DNA of 64,000 bases from an uncultured Glaciecola sp. (GTDB taxonomy: Bacteria; Pseudomonadota; Gammaproteobacteria; Enterobacterales; Alteromonadaceae). Below the pieces are notes generated by a model, which saw nothing but the letters and a program-made list of their open reading frames with translations, made no database searches and had not been told where the DNA came from. The DNA lies in contig CAJQOP010000003.1 in the NCBI GenBank assembly GCA_905479945.1, positions 1-64,000 on the forward strand, given 5' to 3'. Shown piece by piece: positions 8,701-17,197 of this stretch (within the stretch, counting starts at the first letter, position 1; each line of letters opens with the position of its first letter). Both the position numbers and the translations under genes were made by a program.

Positions 8701-10076
8701 GGGCATCGCGTCTTGGACATTGGGGTGCAGGAGCCTGTTTAGCTGACGACATGGGCTTGGGGAAAACCTTACAGGCCCTTGCTGTTTTATTATCCAGAGC
8801 TAAGCAAGGCCCCAGTTTAGTCATCGCACCCACATCGGTTTGCTTTAATTGGCAACAAGAAGCCGCAAAGTTTTCACCCACGCTAAATATCAAGTTGTTT
8901 GCGGACGCCACTAACACCGTACAGCGTCAAAAGCTGTTAAACGAATTGAGCCCTTTTGACTGTATAATTATTAGCTACGGGCTACTGCAGCGCGAAAGTG
9001 ACATACTTAAAAATGTGCGATGGCATACTATAGTAGCTGACGAGGCCCAAGCAATTAAGAACCCATTGGCAAAACGTTCTAAAGCTGCCTTTGCATTAAA
9101 AGGTGACTTCAAAATGATCACCACCGGCACTCCCATTGAAAATGACTTAACCGAACTATGGAGCCTATTCCGCTTTATTAACCCCGGCTTGCTTGGCAAC
9201 ATCAAACGCTTTAGCGATCGTTACTCATTGCCAATTGAAAATGCGAAAGAAGAGCCACTTGCCGCGCGTAAAGCCAGCCAAGGCTTAAGAGCCTTGATTC
9301 AACCGTTTATTCTAAGGCGTATGAAAAATCAGGTATTGACTGAATTGCCGCCGCGCACTGACATTAACATTCAAGTAGTCATGAGCCCAAAAGAGCGTGA
9401 TTTTTACGAGGCCCTAAGACTTAATGCAATAGACAATATTAGCCAAAGCAGCCAACAAGCGAATCCTGGTGAGCAGCGCATTAAAATGCTCGCTGAATTA
9501 GTAAAACTTAGGCAAGCTTGCTGCAACCCTAAATTAGTCATGGCAGAAACTGACATACCCAGTGCCAAGTTAGCCGCGCTCAATGAACTGCTCGAAGAGC
9601 TTAAGCTCAACAATCACAAAGCACTTATTTTTAGTCAGTTTGTAGGGCACTTAAAGTTAATAAAACAGCATCTTGAAGCCCAAGGGTTTAGTTATCAATA
9701 TTTAGATGGTTCGACTCCACAAAAAGAGCGACAAAAACGCGTTAACGCTTTTCAAAGTGGTGAGGGTGATATATTTCTAATTAGTCTAAAAGCCGGCGGT
9801 TCAGGTTTAAACTTAACCGCGGCAGACTATGTAATACATATGGATCCTTGGTGGAACCCCGCAGTAGAAGAACAAGCTTCTGACCGAGCCCACCGCATGG
9901 GGCAAACACGGCCGGTTACCATTTATAGGCTGATTGCTCAAAACACAATTGAAGAGAAAATTGTTGCTTTGCATCAACAAAAACGAGACCTAGCAGACAA
10001 GCTCCTATCGGGTAACGAAGCAGTTACCAAATTGTCGGTAGATGATATGTTGAATCTGTTGAAAGAGACATTTTAA
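5793..10076 (+). CDS. SNF2-family DEAD/DEAH-box helicase/ATPase
   Basis: A 1427-residue protein. The C-terminal 500 residues are a complete SNF2 motor: Walker A DDMGLGKT (about 984), DEAQ Walker B (about 1083), TGTPIEN motif III region, and motif VI DRAHRMGQTRPV (about 1363). The N-terminal part (about 1-600) is helical and repeat-like, without a clear family. It is followed by the region typical of bacterial SNF2 helicase-associated proteins. The family remodels protein-DNA or RNA polymerase complexes, and a role in transcription recycling or repair is inference. It is a single gene with its own 246-base upstream region. Confidence 0.9.
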   Translation: MNLATLIQPQIKQQIESLYQDFLTLNESEQSILMILAVVYKPIGIAKLGQLTDLLTNRGFLPGTKKAFRLSAEQKDRLNELSLISANKDGVQLNRLLANRLTGEINQLHTSFTCTAHEKLLEIMMAAEEISPVVNTQSWHKKRVDRRKIIRDLYYLNQIEQLEDALAFNKNPQIIDHFQNSILVELLFLPFNADTFLLLPKMLQYQAFATLIRVFQIQGQSCNYPIQLLEQVCAANPDNTSPSYNTHCHHLLAEQYLYQMRFADFERIQAPQDKSSYGLQLRGTYCFLSGENQQALAYFEQAIVAKNKLAKRKNQYLNDVLGYFYKLALMVQANQHDLAYFSTALQQVEFEESDRKVETNFYSIGQSVVRPILSLSMGEKYSVHIEYNSVDEEIDFFCHQLSYFNYLLAQIWCNQSKDPAFLILALKYQSNFNQLAYPLFAQICQQMAANFSSEKPELDSKLIDITSLIKTKSQWDLALDKLIALNPNTETNTAIETAAKPVRLIWEFEYSHEPSFTAREQKLNKSGWSKGRTVSLKRLKEETEQFGYLSDSDKKICRAIAAYQSWGYYPKREYTLQGLSALDAVVGIENLYDSEDITQHIEIVKREPELLVSQQGEQLCLSIADLPDDLNGHIEGYEQQPAYDLKSVSDAQYQLTIFSPEHIKVAEIIGEGGLLIPMSAKQKALDGISAIAPFLNIQSDISELDTGLETHECNPNLVVNIQPSKNGLAFTCVVMPFGEKGPAFKPGLGNASLTTELNGKRIATQRDLVREETLMDQLDKACPAFLDMSDNILLLDDLQTALAALEHLEIAIAQATFALVLRWPKGKKIRLTTKLDSEHLQLAVSKKSEWFDITGELQVSNEQVIELRKLLELVRTSNGRFIELGADQILALSDDLRHKLEQINQVTDDGKFHPLASLQVEEATTGMRMKTIHAWDEQTQKMHQANEIEPQIPSTFQAQLRDYQLVGFDWASRLGHWGAGACLADDMGLGKTLQALAVLLSRAKQGPSLVIAPTSVCFNWQQEAAKFSPTLNIKLFADATNTVQRQKLLNELSPFDCIIISYGLLQRESDILKNVRWHTIVADEAQAIKNPLAKRSKAAFALKGDFKMITTGTPIENDLTELWSLFRFINPGLLGNIKRFSDRYSLPIENAKEEPLAARKASQGLRALIQPFILRRMKNQVLTELPPRTDINIQVVMSPKERDFYEALRLNAIDNISQSSQQANPGEQRIKMLAELVKLRQACCNPKLVMAETDIPSAKLAALNELLEELKLNNHKALIFSQFVGHLKLIKQHLEAQGFSYQYLDGSTPQKERQKRVNAFQSGEGDIFLISLKAGGSGLNLTAADYVIHMDPWWNPAVEEQASDRAHRMGQTRPVTIYRLIAQNTIEEKIVALHQQKRDLADKLLSGNEAVTKLSVDDMLNLLKETF

Positions 10077-10115
10077 GTATACTTAACTCATTTGCCATGA
10101 TACCAAGCTATAAAC

Positions 10116-11114
10116 TTAATAAGCAGTCATTAAGCCTGTTGCCGCCAACATTTCAGCACTTTTTAAGCGAGCTTGGATATCATGTATTGGCATTGAAACG
10201 ATTAACTCATCTACCTCAGTAGCTTCGATAAACTGGCTTAGTTTGTCCCTTACCGTCTGTTTAGAGCCAACCACAGCATAGCGTAATATATGTGACAACA
10301 TTGCTTGGTCTGCATCACTACAAACCTGTGATATGTCATCTACTGGTCTGGCGAAAGGACGATTAAGACCCCGACGCATATTAATGAATTGCTGTTGTAC
10401 GGAGGTAAATAGATACCTTGCCTCTTCGTCGGTTTCTGCGACCACAGCCATCACGCCAGCCATCACATAGGGTGTACTGCACTGTGTCGACGTTTTGAAG
10501 CTTGATCGGTATAGGTTTATCGCATCAAATAGTTGATCTGGCGCAAAGTGAGAAGCAAAAGAATAGGGCAGACCAAACTTAGCAGCGAGTTGCGCACTAT
10601 ATAAGCTCGACCCTAATAACCATAATGGAATATGCGTGTTGGCGCCGGGAACTGCAACAATATTTTGTCCTTCTTGCGGTGCAGCCAGATAATGCTGTAA
10701 TTCACGTATATCTTCTGGATAGCCATCTACATCAGAGTTTAAATTCCGCCTTAGTGCCCTCGCTGTGGCCATATCTGTGCCCGGTGCCCGGCCTAAGCCT
10801 AAGTCGATTCTATCCGGGAACAATGTTGCCAACGTGCCGAATTGTTCTGCTATCACTAGGGGGGAATGATTCGGCAGCATAACACCACCTGAACCAATTC
10901 TAATTTTGGTCGTTGCTGCCGCAATATGCCCGAGCACAACTGCGGTCGCGGAACTCGCTACGCCATGCATTCCATGATGCTCTGCTAACCAAACTCGACG
11001 ATAACCGCTTTTTTCGGCTTGAACCGCTAATCGACGGGAGTTATCGAGGGCAACGCCAATGCTTGCGCCCTCCGCAATCGGAGCAAGGTCTAACAGTGAA
11101 AATGGTAGCGTCAT
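10116..11114 (-). CDS. LLM-class flavin-dependent oxidoreductase (YhbW-like)
   Basis: About 332 residues of the bacterial luciferase-like monooxygenase fold. ATG 11114, behind TTAGG, is preferred over the TTG six bases upstream. The order [36 protein letters not shown] and DLGLGRAPG closely follows E. coli YhbW. The protein would use reduced flavin, but its substrate is unknown. It is convergent with the SNF2 helicase gene (39-base gap) and stands alone. Confidence 0.88.
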   Translation of the reverse strand: MTLPFSLLDLAPIAEGASIGVALDNSRRLAVQAEKSGYRRVWLAEHHGMHGVASSATAVVLGHIAAATTKIRIGSGGVMLPNHSPLVIAEQFGTLATLFPDRIDLGLGRAPGTDMATARALRRNLNSDVDGYPEDIRELQHYLAAPQEGQNIVAVPGANTHIPLWLLGSSLYSAQLAAKFGLPYSFASHFAPDQLFDAINLYRSSFKTSTQCSTPYVMAGVMAVVAETDEEARYLFTSVQQQFINMRRGLNRPFARPVDDISQVCSDADQAMLSHILRYAVVGSKQTVRDKLSQFIEATEVDELIVSMPIHDIQARLKSAEMLAATGLMTAY

Positions 11115-11469
11115 AAACAACCTAATGAAAATAATGTGACTGAGTTGCTAACATCATAAATGAATCAAACTGGCGGGTCTTTAAAGTTTTTGACTTATCA
11201 TCTAAGATTTTATTAATATTCTATAAAATTGCTATAAAGTACTACGATAATAAATAATATCAGCTTCGTTTCTGACATATCGCAATAAATAGTGTAATAA
11301 ATAGTGCAATGACAGAACAAATGGGAAATAAAATCAGTTACTCTGTTGTTCAGTCTGTTAATTATGTTGAAGTTTTCTCCATATAAATGTTTTTTTACAA
11401 GCTCAATTAATTAACTCCGCTATTAAAGTAGCTTGATGTTCATATTTTATCTAACGTGGGAGCAATAAC
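11115..11469. other. Intergenic region between divergent genes
   Basis: This 355-base AT-rich region must hold the promoters of the YhbW-like gene and of the c-di-GMP gene. A 13-base near-repeat (AATAAATAGTG twice) lies at about 11283-11308. No clear operator was recognised. Confidence 0.35.
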
Positions 11470-13527
11470 ATTAGCAATATATCAGCCCATCTAGCAGCCA
11501 TAAAGGACTCTATCCATCAATTATTTGATGCGGTGGAGGCAATTTCTGTTCAGGGATACGATGAAGAACGCAGAGTTATTTATTGGAATAAAGGTAGCGA
11601 ACTACTTTATGGCTTTTCCGAGGCAGAGGCTTTAGACCAAAAATTAGAAGATCTCATCATTCCTAAGTATATGCGTGACGGTGTTATTGCTGCCCATAGT
11701 GATTGGCTAACGCAAGGCATAGAGATTCCAGCAGCAGAAATGATTTTGTGTAATAAAGATGGCAAGGATGTAAACGTTTTTTCAAGTCATGTGATGTTTG
11801 TTAATCAACACAATCAAAAACAAATGTATTGTATTGATATTAACTTGGCTGAGGTTAAACAAGCAAAAGAACAAGCAGTCTTTAAAGAAAATATGCTTAA
11901 AGCCGTCTTTGAAGCCACCCCCGACTTATTCTTCTTGATGGAAGAAGATGGGACAATTATCGATTATCATGCTGGCAGCAGCAATAAGCTATACGTTTCG
12001 CCCGAAGAATTTATTGGGAAAAAGATGGATGGCTTATTACCTGAGAAAGTCGATCAGGAGTTCCAAGCTCACACTTCCAAAGTACTAGATCAAGGAGGTG
12101 TATCTAGTTTCGAATATGAGCTAAATATGCCAACTGGTTTGACCTACTTCGAAGCAAGAATTAGCCATTTGCAATCCTATCGGCAGGTGGTGGTCGTGGT
12201 TCGGGATATTACGGAACAACATAAATCTGCTGAAATAATACGTCAACATGCTTATTTTGATGCCTTAACCTTACTGCCCAATCGCTTTTTATCCCTAGAT
12301 CGTTTATCACAAATGCTAAATGAAGCTGAAAGAAACGAAGAAAAAACCGCCGTGCTTTTTCTTGATTTAGACGGTTTTAAAAAAGTGAATGATTCATTAG
12401 GCCATGAAGTAGGAGATAAACTGCTGATTGAAGCAGCTAATAGATTGAATCTAGCAGTGCGAAAAGAAGATACTGTTGGCCGCTTAGGCGGAGATGAGTT
12501 TATTGTATTATTGCGCGCGCTAAATGATGATCACAATGCGATGGATATTTCTGAAAATTTACTTCGCGTTTTTAGAGAACCTTTTCAAATTGATGGTAGA
12601 GAGTTAATTCTGACAGTTAGTATTGGCATTGCAATTTATCCCGAAAACGGTAATTGTGCCTCCGATTTGTTGCGCAATGCAGATTCAGCAATGTATCAAG
12701 CAAAAGCCTTGGGACGAAATACGTATTCATTCTTTACCGAAGAAATGAATGTCATCATGATACGTCGTTTTGAAATCGAAGAGCAGATGCATGGAGCGCT
12801 AGAGCGCAATGAATTTGAAGTTTATTACCAGCCACAATTTAATGTCAGAGACGGCAGGCTTATTGGGGCTGAAGCCCTGCTTCGTTGGCATAACCCAACA
12901 CTAGGAAATGTTACTCCTGATGAATTTATTCCAATTGCAGAACAGACTGGTCTAATTGTCCCCATTGGAAAGTTTGTGATTGAGCAGGCTCTTAATTTTC
13001 TTAAAAAGTGGCAAACTAAACATCAGCAAAATTATACAATTGCGGTAAACCTTTCCCCTCGTCAATTCAGGGATCAAGAGCTAATTAGTTTCATCAAAAA
13101 ATCGCTTAGTAACGCAAATATTAGTCCCGACAATTTGGAGTTTGAAATTACCGAAGGCGTGTTAATGATCGGCAAATCTTATATTGATGCAGCATTACTC
13201 GAACTTCATAAACTGGGGATAAAATTGTCTATGGATGATTTTGGAACTGGATATTCATCATTAAGCTATTTGCGCCAGTATGCGTTCGATGTATTGAAAG
13301 TAGATCGAAGTTTTATTAACGGGATTACAGTAAACAAAGAAGATTGTGACCTCGTAAAAGCAACCATCGCAATGGCACATAGTTTGGGTTTGCTAGTGGT
13401 TGCTGAAGGCGTTGAAATGAAAGAACAACTTACTTTGTTAGATAAATTAGGGTGTGATTTTGTGCAAGGGTATTACTTTAGTAGACCTATACCGGCTGAA
13501 GAACTGATTGAGTTTAGCTATGTCTAG
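11470..13527 (+). CDS. PAS-PAS-GGDEF-EAL c-di-GMP turnover protein with probable ATT start
   Basis: About 685 residues. The GTG at 11533 has no ribosome-binding site and would cut off the first strand of the first PAS domain. An in-frame ATT at 11470 sits seven bases after GGGAG (11458-11462), is the first plausible codon after an in-frame stop at 11452, and restores the PAS N-terminus. Domains are PAS (about 12-125), PAS (about 140-250), GGDEF with an intact motif near 340 and an RKED I-site, and EAL with EALLRW (about 468), FEITEG, DDFGTG (about 589), KVDRSF and AEGVE intact. Both synthesis and hydrolysis of c-di-GMP are therefore possible. It is soluble, with no membrane segment. Confidence 0.85.
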   Translation: MSNISAHLAAIKDSIHQLFDAVEAISVQGYDEERRVIYWNKGSELLYGFSEAEALDQKLEDLIIPKYMRDGVIAAHSDWLTQGIEIPAAEMILCNKDGKDVNVFSSHVMFVNQHNQKQMYCIDINLAEVKQAKEQAVFKENMLKAVFEATPDLFFLMEEDGTIIDYHAGSSNKLYVSPEEFIGKKMDGLLPEKVDQEFQAHTSKVLDQGGVSSFEYELNMPTGLTYFEARISHLQSYRQVVVVVRDITEQHKSAEIIRQHAYFDALTLLPNRFLSLDRLSQMLNEAERNEEKTAVLFLDLDGFKKVNDSLGHEVGDKLLIEAANRLNLAVRKEDTVGRLGGDEFIVLLRALNDDHNAMDISENLLRVFREPFQIDGRELILTVSIGIAIYPENGNCASDLLRNADSAMYQAKALGRNTYSFFTEEMNVIMIRRFEIEEQMHGALERNEFEVYYQPQFNVRDGRLIGAEALLRWHNPTLGNVTPDEFIPIAEQTGLIVPIGKFVIEQALNFLKKWQTKHQQNYTIAVNLSPRQFRDQELISFIKKSLSNANISPDNLEFEITEGVLMIGKSYIDAALLELHKLGIKLSMDDFGTGYSSLSYLRQYAFDVLKVDRSFINGITVNKEDCDLVKATIAMAHSLGLLVVAEGVEMKEQLTLLDKLGCDFVQGYYFSRPIPAEELIEFSYV

Positions 13528-13534
13528 GAAATGA

Positions 13535-15619
13535 TCAACTGTTCAACGTTTTGCGTGTCTGCATACTTGCGCTACTTTGCATAATTGCGCTCAACTCTGA
13601 CATTGGGCAAGGTTTAGCAATGCCATACCCTTGGGAATAGTGAACCCCAATTTCCCTTAATTTCAATTCAATATCATGATTTTCTACAAACTCTGCCACC
13701 GTCTTTTTCCCCATGACTGTTGCCACTTCGTGAATTGATTTCACCATAGCGTAATCAATTGGATCCTCGACTATCCCTTTAACAAAAACACCATCAATTT
13801 TTAAATAATCCACCGGTAAATGTTTCAAGTAAGCGAATGACGATAAGCCCGTACCAAAATCATCGAGTGCAAACTGACAGCCTTTCACGTGCATTGCATC
13901 GATAAAAGCATTAGCGTCAGTAAGATTAGAAATAGCCGCCGTTTCTGTTATCTCAAAGCAGATTTTAGCAGCCGGAATTTTATACTGCTCCAAACTATCA
14001 ATAACGGCTTGCTGAAATCCAGGTGCTGTTAAGGATGGACCTGATATGTTAATCGAGCAAAGTGCCACGTTTGCAAGGTGCTCTGGGTGTTTAGATAAGT
14101 ATTCAAAGTGATGTTCAATTACCCATATATCAATTTTTGTCATCAGGTGGTACCGCTCTGCTGCAGGCAGAAAAGCATTCGGAGGAATAATAGCCCCGTT
14201 ATCATCAAGCATACGCAGGAGCACTTCATAGTGAAGGCCTGACTCGCCTATCGTCATATTCGGTGAGATTATTTGAGCGTATAAACAAAAGTCATCATTT
14301 TCCAGCGCTTGATTGATTTTATTCACCCATTCCATATCGCCATGCACACGCGCTGCTTCTGATATACCCTCTTCATAAATGCGAAAACAATTTCTACCCG
14401 CATCTTTAGCTGTATAGCATGCAATATCTGCGTTTCGCAGCAAATCGTTAGTATTTTGAATCTTGTCGGTAATTGCAGCAATACCGATACTTACCGCAAT
14501 AGCAAAGGGTTTGCCTTCCCAAAAGAAACGATACTGACCAATTTGATCAATAAGCTTTTGTGCGACTAAGCTGGCATCACCTATATCACAATGCTGCATT
14601 AAAATGCCGAATTCATCCCCACCTAATCGCGCCAGTATGTCATTGCTTCGAATATGCTTATGCAATAGGTGACTAATTTGACTGATTAATTCGTCGCCCG
14701 CGGTATGTCCGCAGGTATCATTAATGATCTTAAACTGATCGAGATCGAGATAGCATAAAACCAGCTCAGGATTTTTACTTTGCATCGCCTGATTTAATAC
14801 GTGTTCAAAACCTCGGCGATTAACTAAGCCACTCAAGCTGTCGTGGTTAGCTTGGTAAGTAAGCTCTTTTTGGCTAGCATGAAGTTCCTGCTCTCGCTGC
14901 TCGCGCTCCTGAATATCGTTAGCCATAATCTCTAACATTCGATTAATACATTCGCCTAAATCGTCAAGCTCATTTTTCTTCTTAATGTTTAGCGCAGGTA
15001 TACGATTGTTACTGGGGTTGCTGGGGTCTAAACCTTTCAGAGCAGAATTAACAGCAATAACCTTTTTCGTAATTGTCCGATAAAAGATAAAAACAAGAAT
15101 GAAGGCAAGTAAAATGTTTCGTATCAGCCCCGAAAAAAGCACTAACAAGGAACGATCTAAGAAGCCTTGAGAGGCTAAAATAGGGTCGATGTAAATGGTC
15201 AAGTTACCTATATTCTCGCCGCTTCTTGACAGAGGCTGATTAAAGCTTTCAATCTCGCCAAATAGTTCATAACTCTGGCTGTCTTCAGCTTCCGGGGCAC
15301 TGCTAGAAATGCGCTGAGCCAGTATTTTACCGGATTCATTGGTGATAGTAACTTTTGTGATGTCTTGATACTGAAGAATACCTTTAGCTACTTCTTCGGC
15401 AGCAGGTGAGTCTAGATGAAAAGTAGCATCCGCAGCTGCGAACTGATTAGCAGCCAAAATTTCCAAAGCAAACTTCTTTATAGCGTCTTGCTCTCGAACA
15501 TAATCAACGCCAATTTGAATAAAACTAAGTGAAAAGCCAACAATTAGAGTTACCAACACACTGTTTTTAGCCAGTGTATATGACAAGCTATCAGTCAACG
15601 GACGTTTGCTGACGATCAT
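13535..15619 (-). CDS. Membrane GGDEF-EAL protein, MbaA-like partner of a periplasmic binding protein
   Basis: A 694-residue protein with a membrane helix (about 18-40), a periplasmic sensor region (to about 162), a second helix (about 163-188), a HAMP-like linker, GGDEF (about 332, with RSND I-site) and a C-terminal EAL domain. The EAL signature reads EVLLR, with the remaining catalytic positions kept (NIS, FEITET, DDFGTG, KIDG, AEFVE, QGYG). Its start overlaps the stop of the PotD-like gene (ATGA), so the two are translationally coupled. This matches the Vibrio cholerae nspS-mbaA arrangement, where polyamine-bound NspS acts on MbaA. Orthology is inferred from architecture and gene order. 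Confidence 0.85.
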   Translation of the reverse strand: MIVSKRPLTDSLSYTLAKNSVLVTLIVGFSLSFIQIGVDYVREQDAIKKFALEILAANQFAAADATFHLDSPAAEEVAKGILQYQDITKVTITNESGKILAQRISSSAPEAEDSQSYELFGEIESFNQPLSRSGENIGNLTIYIDPILASQGFLDRSLLVLFSGLIRNILLAFILVFIFYRTITKKVIAVNSALKGLDPSNPSNNRIPALNIKKKNELDDLGECINRMLEIMANDIQEREQREQELHASQKELTYQANHDSLSGLVNRRGFEHVLNQAMQSKNPELVLCYLDLDQFKIINDTCGHTAGDELISQISHLLHKHIRSNDILARLGGDEFGILMQHCDIGDASLVAQKLIDQIGQYRFFWEGKPFAIAVSIGIAAITDKIQNTNDLLRNADIACYTAKDAGRNCFRIYEEGISEAARVHGDMEWVNKINQALENDDFCLYAQIISPNMTIGESGLHYEVLLRMLDDNGAIIPPNAFLPAAERYHLMTKIDIWVIEHHFEYLSKHPEHLANVALCSINISGPSLTAPGFQQAVIDSLEQYKIPAAKICFEITETAAISNLTDANAFIDAMHVKGCQFALDDFGTGLSSFAYLKHLPVDYLKIDGVFVKGIVEDPIDYAMVKSIHEVATVMGKKTVAEFVENHDIELKLREIGVHYSQGYGIAKPCPMSELSAIMQSSASMQTRKTLNS

Positions 15620-16752
15620 TTGTTTTGAGTAACCATATTTTCAGATGAAAGTTGCTTTAGGGCCTGATTCCATAAGTTATTAATCCCGTTGCGGGTTCGT
15701 CGGTCGAGTTCGGGCATCAGCACAATTACGGCGTCAGGGTCATTTAGCGACTTGGCGTAAAACCCTTGCTTCTCTGCTTCCGTTGCAGACTCAGCAGCTA
15801 TCATATTGACAGGATTAGTGCTGAGAGCTTGAACCAATACTTGGGCTTGAAATTCGGCACTGATAGTGAAGTTAATCCACTCCTCGGCTATGCGCTTGAG
15901 TTCAGGTTTATCTGCCAGTTCGCTGCTCATTACGTGATTATCAATCCAGCCAGGCACGCCCTCTTTTGGGTAAGCCCACTTCCAAATTTCGCCTCTGTTT
16001 TTTAACTCTGGCAGAGCAAAACCCCAAGACGACGCCAGTGTTTTTTGTTGCAAGTCGTCTGCAGTATCAACGCCAACCCAGAGTGATTCCGCATTGCTTA
16101 CTAAAGCTGCTAGTTTCGCCTTAAATGCGGTGTTGTTGAGTTGTTCAAAATCACCTAAGGCTTCTTCGTCATAGCCCAATGCCAGAGCCGTCAGGTAAAT
16201 ATTAATCTCACCATAATCGGCAATACTATATTGGCCGCGATATAAGGGGTTCCACAATACACTCCAACTATCAGGTGCTTTATCAAAGACCTCTGTATTG
16301 TATACCAAACCATAAGGTCCCCAAGCAAATGGAAGCCCATAGTGGACACCGTCTTTGACTAGAAAATCTAAGTTTTTGAAAGAAGGGTTGAGCTCGGTGT
16401 AATTAGGTAAGTTATTTAGGTTGAGAGGAAGCAGTAGTCCTGAGTCAATCATTTTAAAGCGTTTATCATTTATCCGATTGTGCGCCGGACTCACGATATC
16501 AGCCTTCTTTAAACGCAGAGCTTCAAAACCATCCTCAGCTTCTGCAATGTAATTTACCTTGAGGGTAAGATTGACTGCATACTTGTCGTTTATGTATTGT
16601 ATGAATTGTTCACGTTGTGCTTGCGGTGCATAACCTTCCCAAACAAGCAAGCGCAGCACTTGCGGATTTTCTGCAAGTGCACAAACAGGGAACAGCATGA
16701 TAAGTAATATTAACCAGTAGCGAGCTGGTTTTTGACCGGTGTATTTTAGCAT
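15616..16752 (-). CDS. Periplasmic PotD/NspS-like polyamine-binding protein
   Basis: A 378-residue protein with a signal peptide ending near CALA-EN. It has the ABC-type spermidine/putrescine binding-protein fold: LLVWEGYAP at the mature N-terminus, ADIVSPAHNRI, FAWGPYGLVYNTEVF and YSIADYGEI. No ABC permease or ATPase gene is adjacent. Instead its stop overlaps the start of the membrane GGDEF-EAL gene by four bases, so it is more likely a sensor subunit than a transport component. The ligand, perhaps spermidine or norspermidine, is inferred from family and context. Confidence 0.83.
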   Translation of the reverse strand: MLKYTGQKPARYWLILLIMLFPVCALAENPQVLRLLVWEGYAPQAQREQFIQYINDKYAVNLTLKVNYIAEAEDGFEALRLKKADIVSPAHNRINDKRFKMIDSGLLLPLNLNNLPNYTELNPSFKNLDFLVKDGVHYGLPFAWGPYGLVYNTEVFDKAPDSWSVLWNPLYRGQYSIADYGEINIYLTALALGYDEEALGDFEQLNNTAFKAKLAALVSNAESLWVGVDTADDLQQKTLASSWGFALPELKNRGEIWKWAYPKEGVPGWIDNHVMSSELADKPELKRIAEEWINFTISAEFQAQVLVQALSTNPVNMIAAESATEAEKQGFYAKSLNDPDAVIVLMPELDRRTRNGINNLWNQALKQLSSENMVTQNK

Positions 16753-17197
16753 TAACTTAATTTCTCCGCCTGTCGTCTAAAGCTTTACCTGATTTTAATT
16801 TGTGTTTACAAACTTGAGTATTAAACCAATCAACATTTAAAAATCACATCACGCTTAAGTATTTCAAATTAAAGAACTATTAGTACAATATATCGGCTAG
16901 CTAAAAAAAATATATAGCCTTTCCTATACTAAAGAATAATATCGAGCGAATATAAGTATAATTACCTACACTCATGAACTACTCGGCAAGTGCTTATTTT
17001 AGGTGAGCACAAAAAGTGTCACTCACTTAATTACAATTATTGCTGGATTGCAGGTAAAAATTTGTGGAGGTCGTCGAGGCGGGCCTATTGAGCTTGAGTG
17101 GCAGAAGCGCTTTTTGAGCTTGCAATATCATCACCTGAACGAAGTCAGGCGACAATATAGTTTAGTTTTTTTCCGTTTTAGCGGACGCTTCTTATCG
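16753..17197. other. Intergenic region with no supported gene
   Basis: This 445-base region lies upstream of the leftward NspS-like gene. It contains a small CCTGA/TCAGG hairpin near 17137-17153. The open frame from 17003 runs into the antisense of the next gene and has no recognisable domain or ribosome-binding site. Confidence 0.4.
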
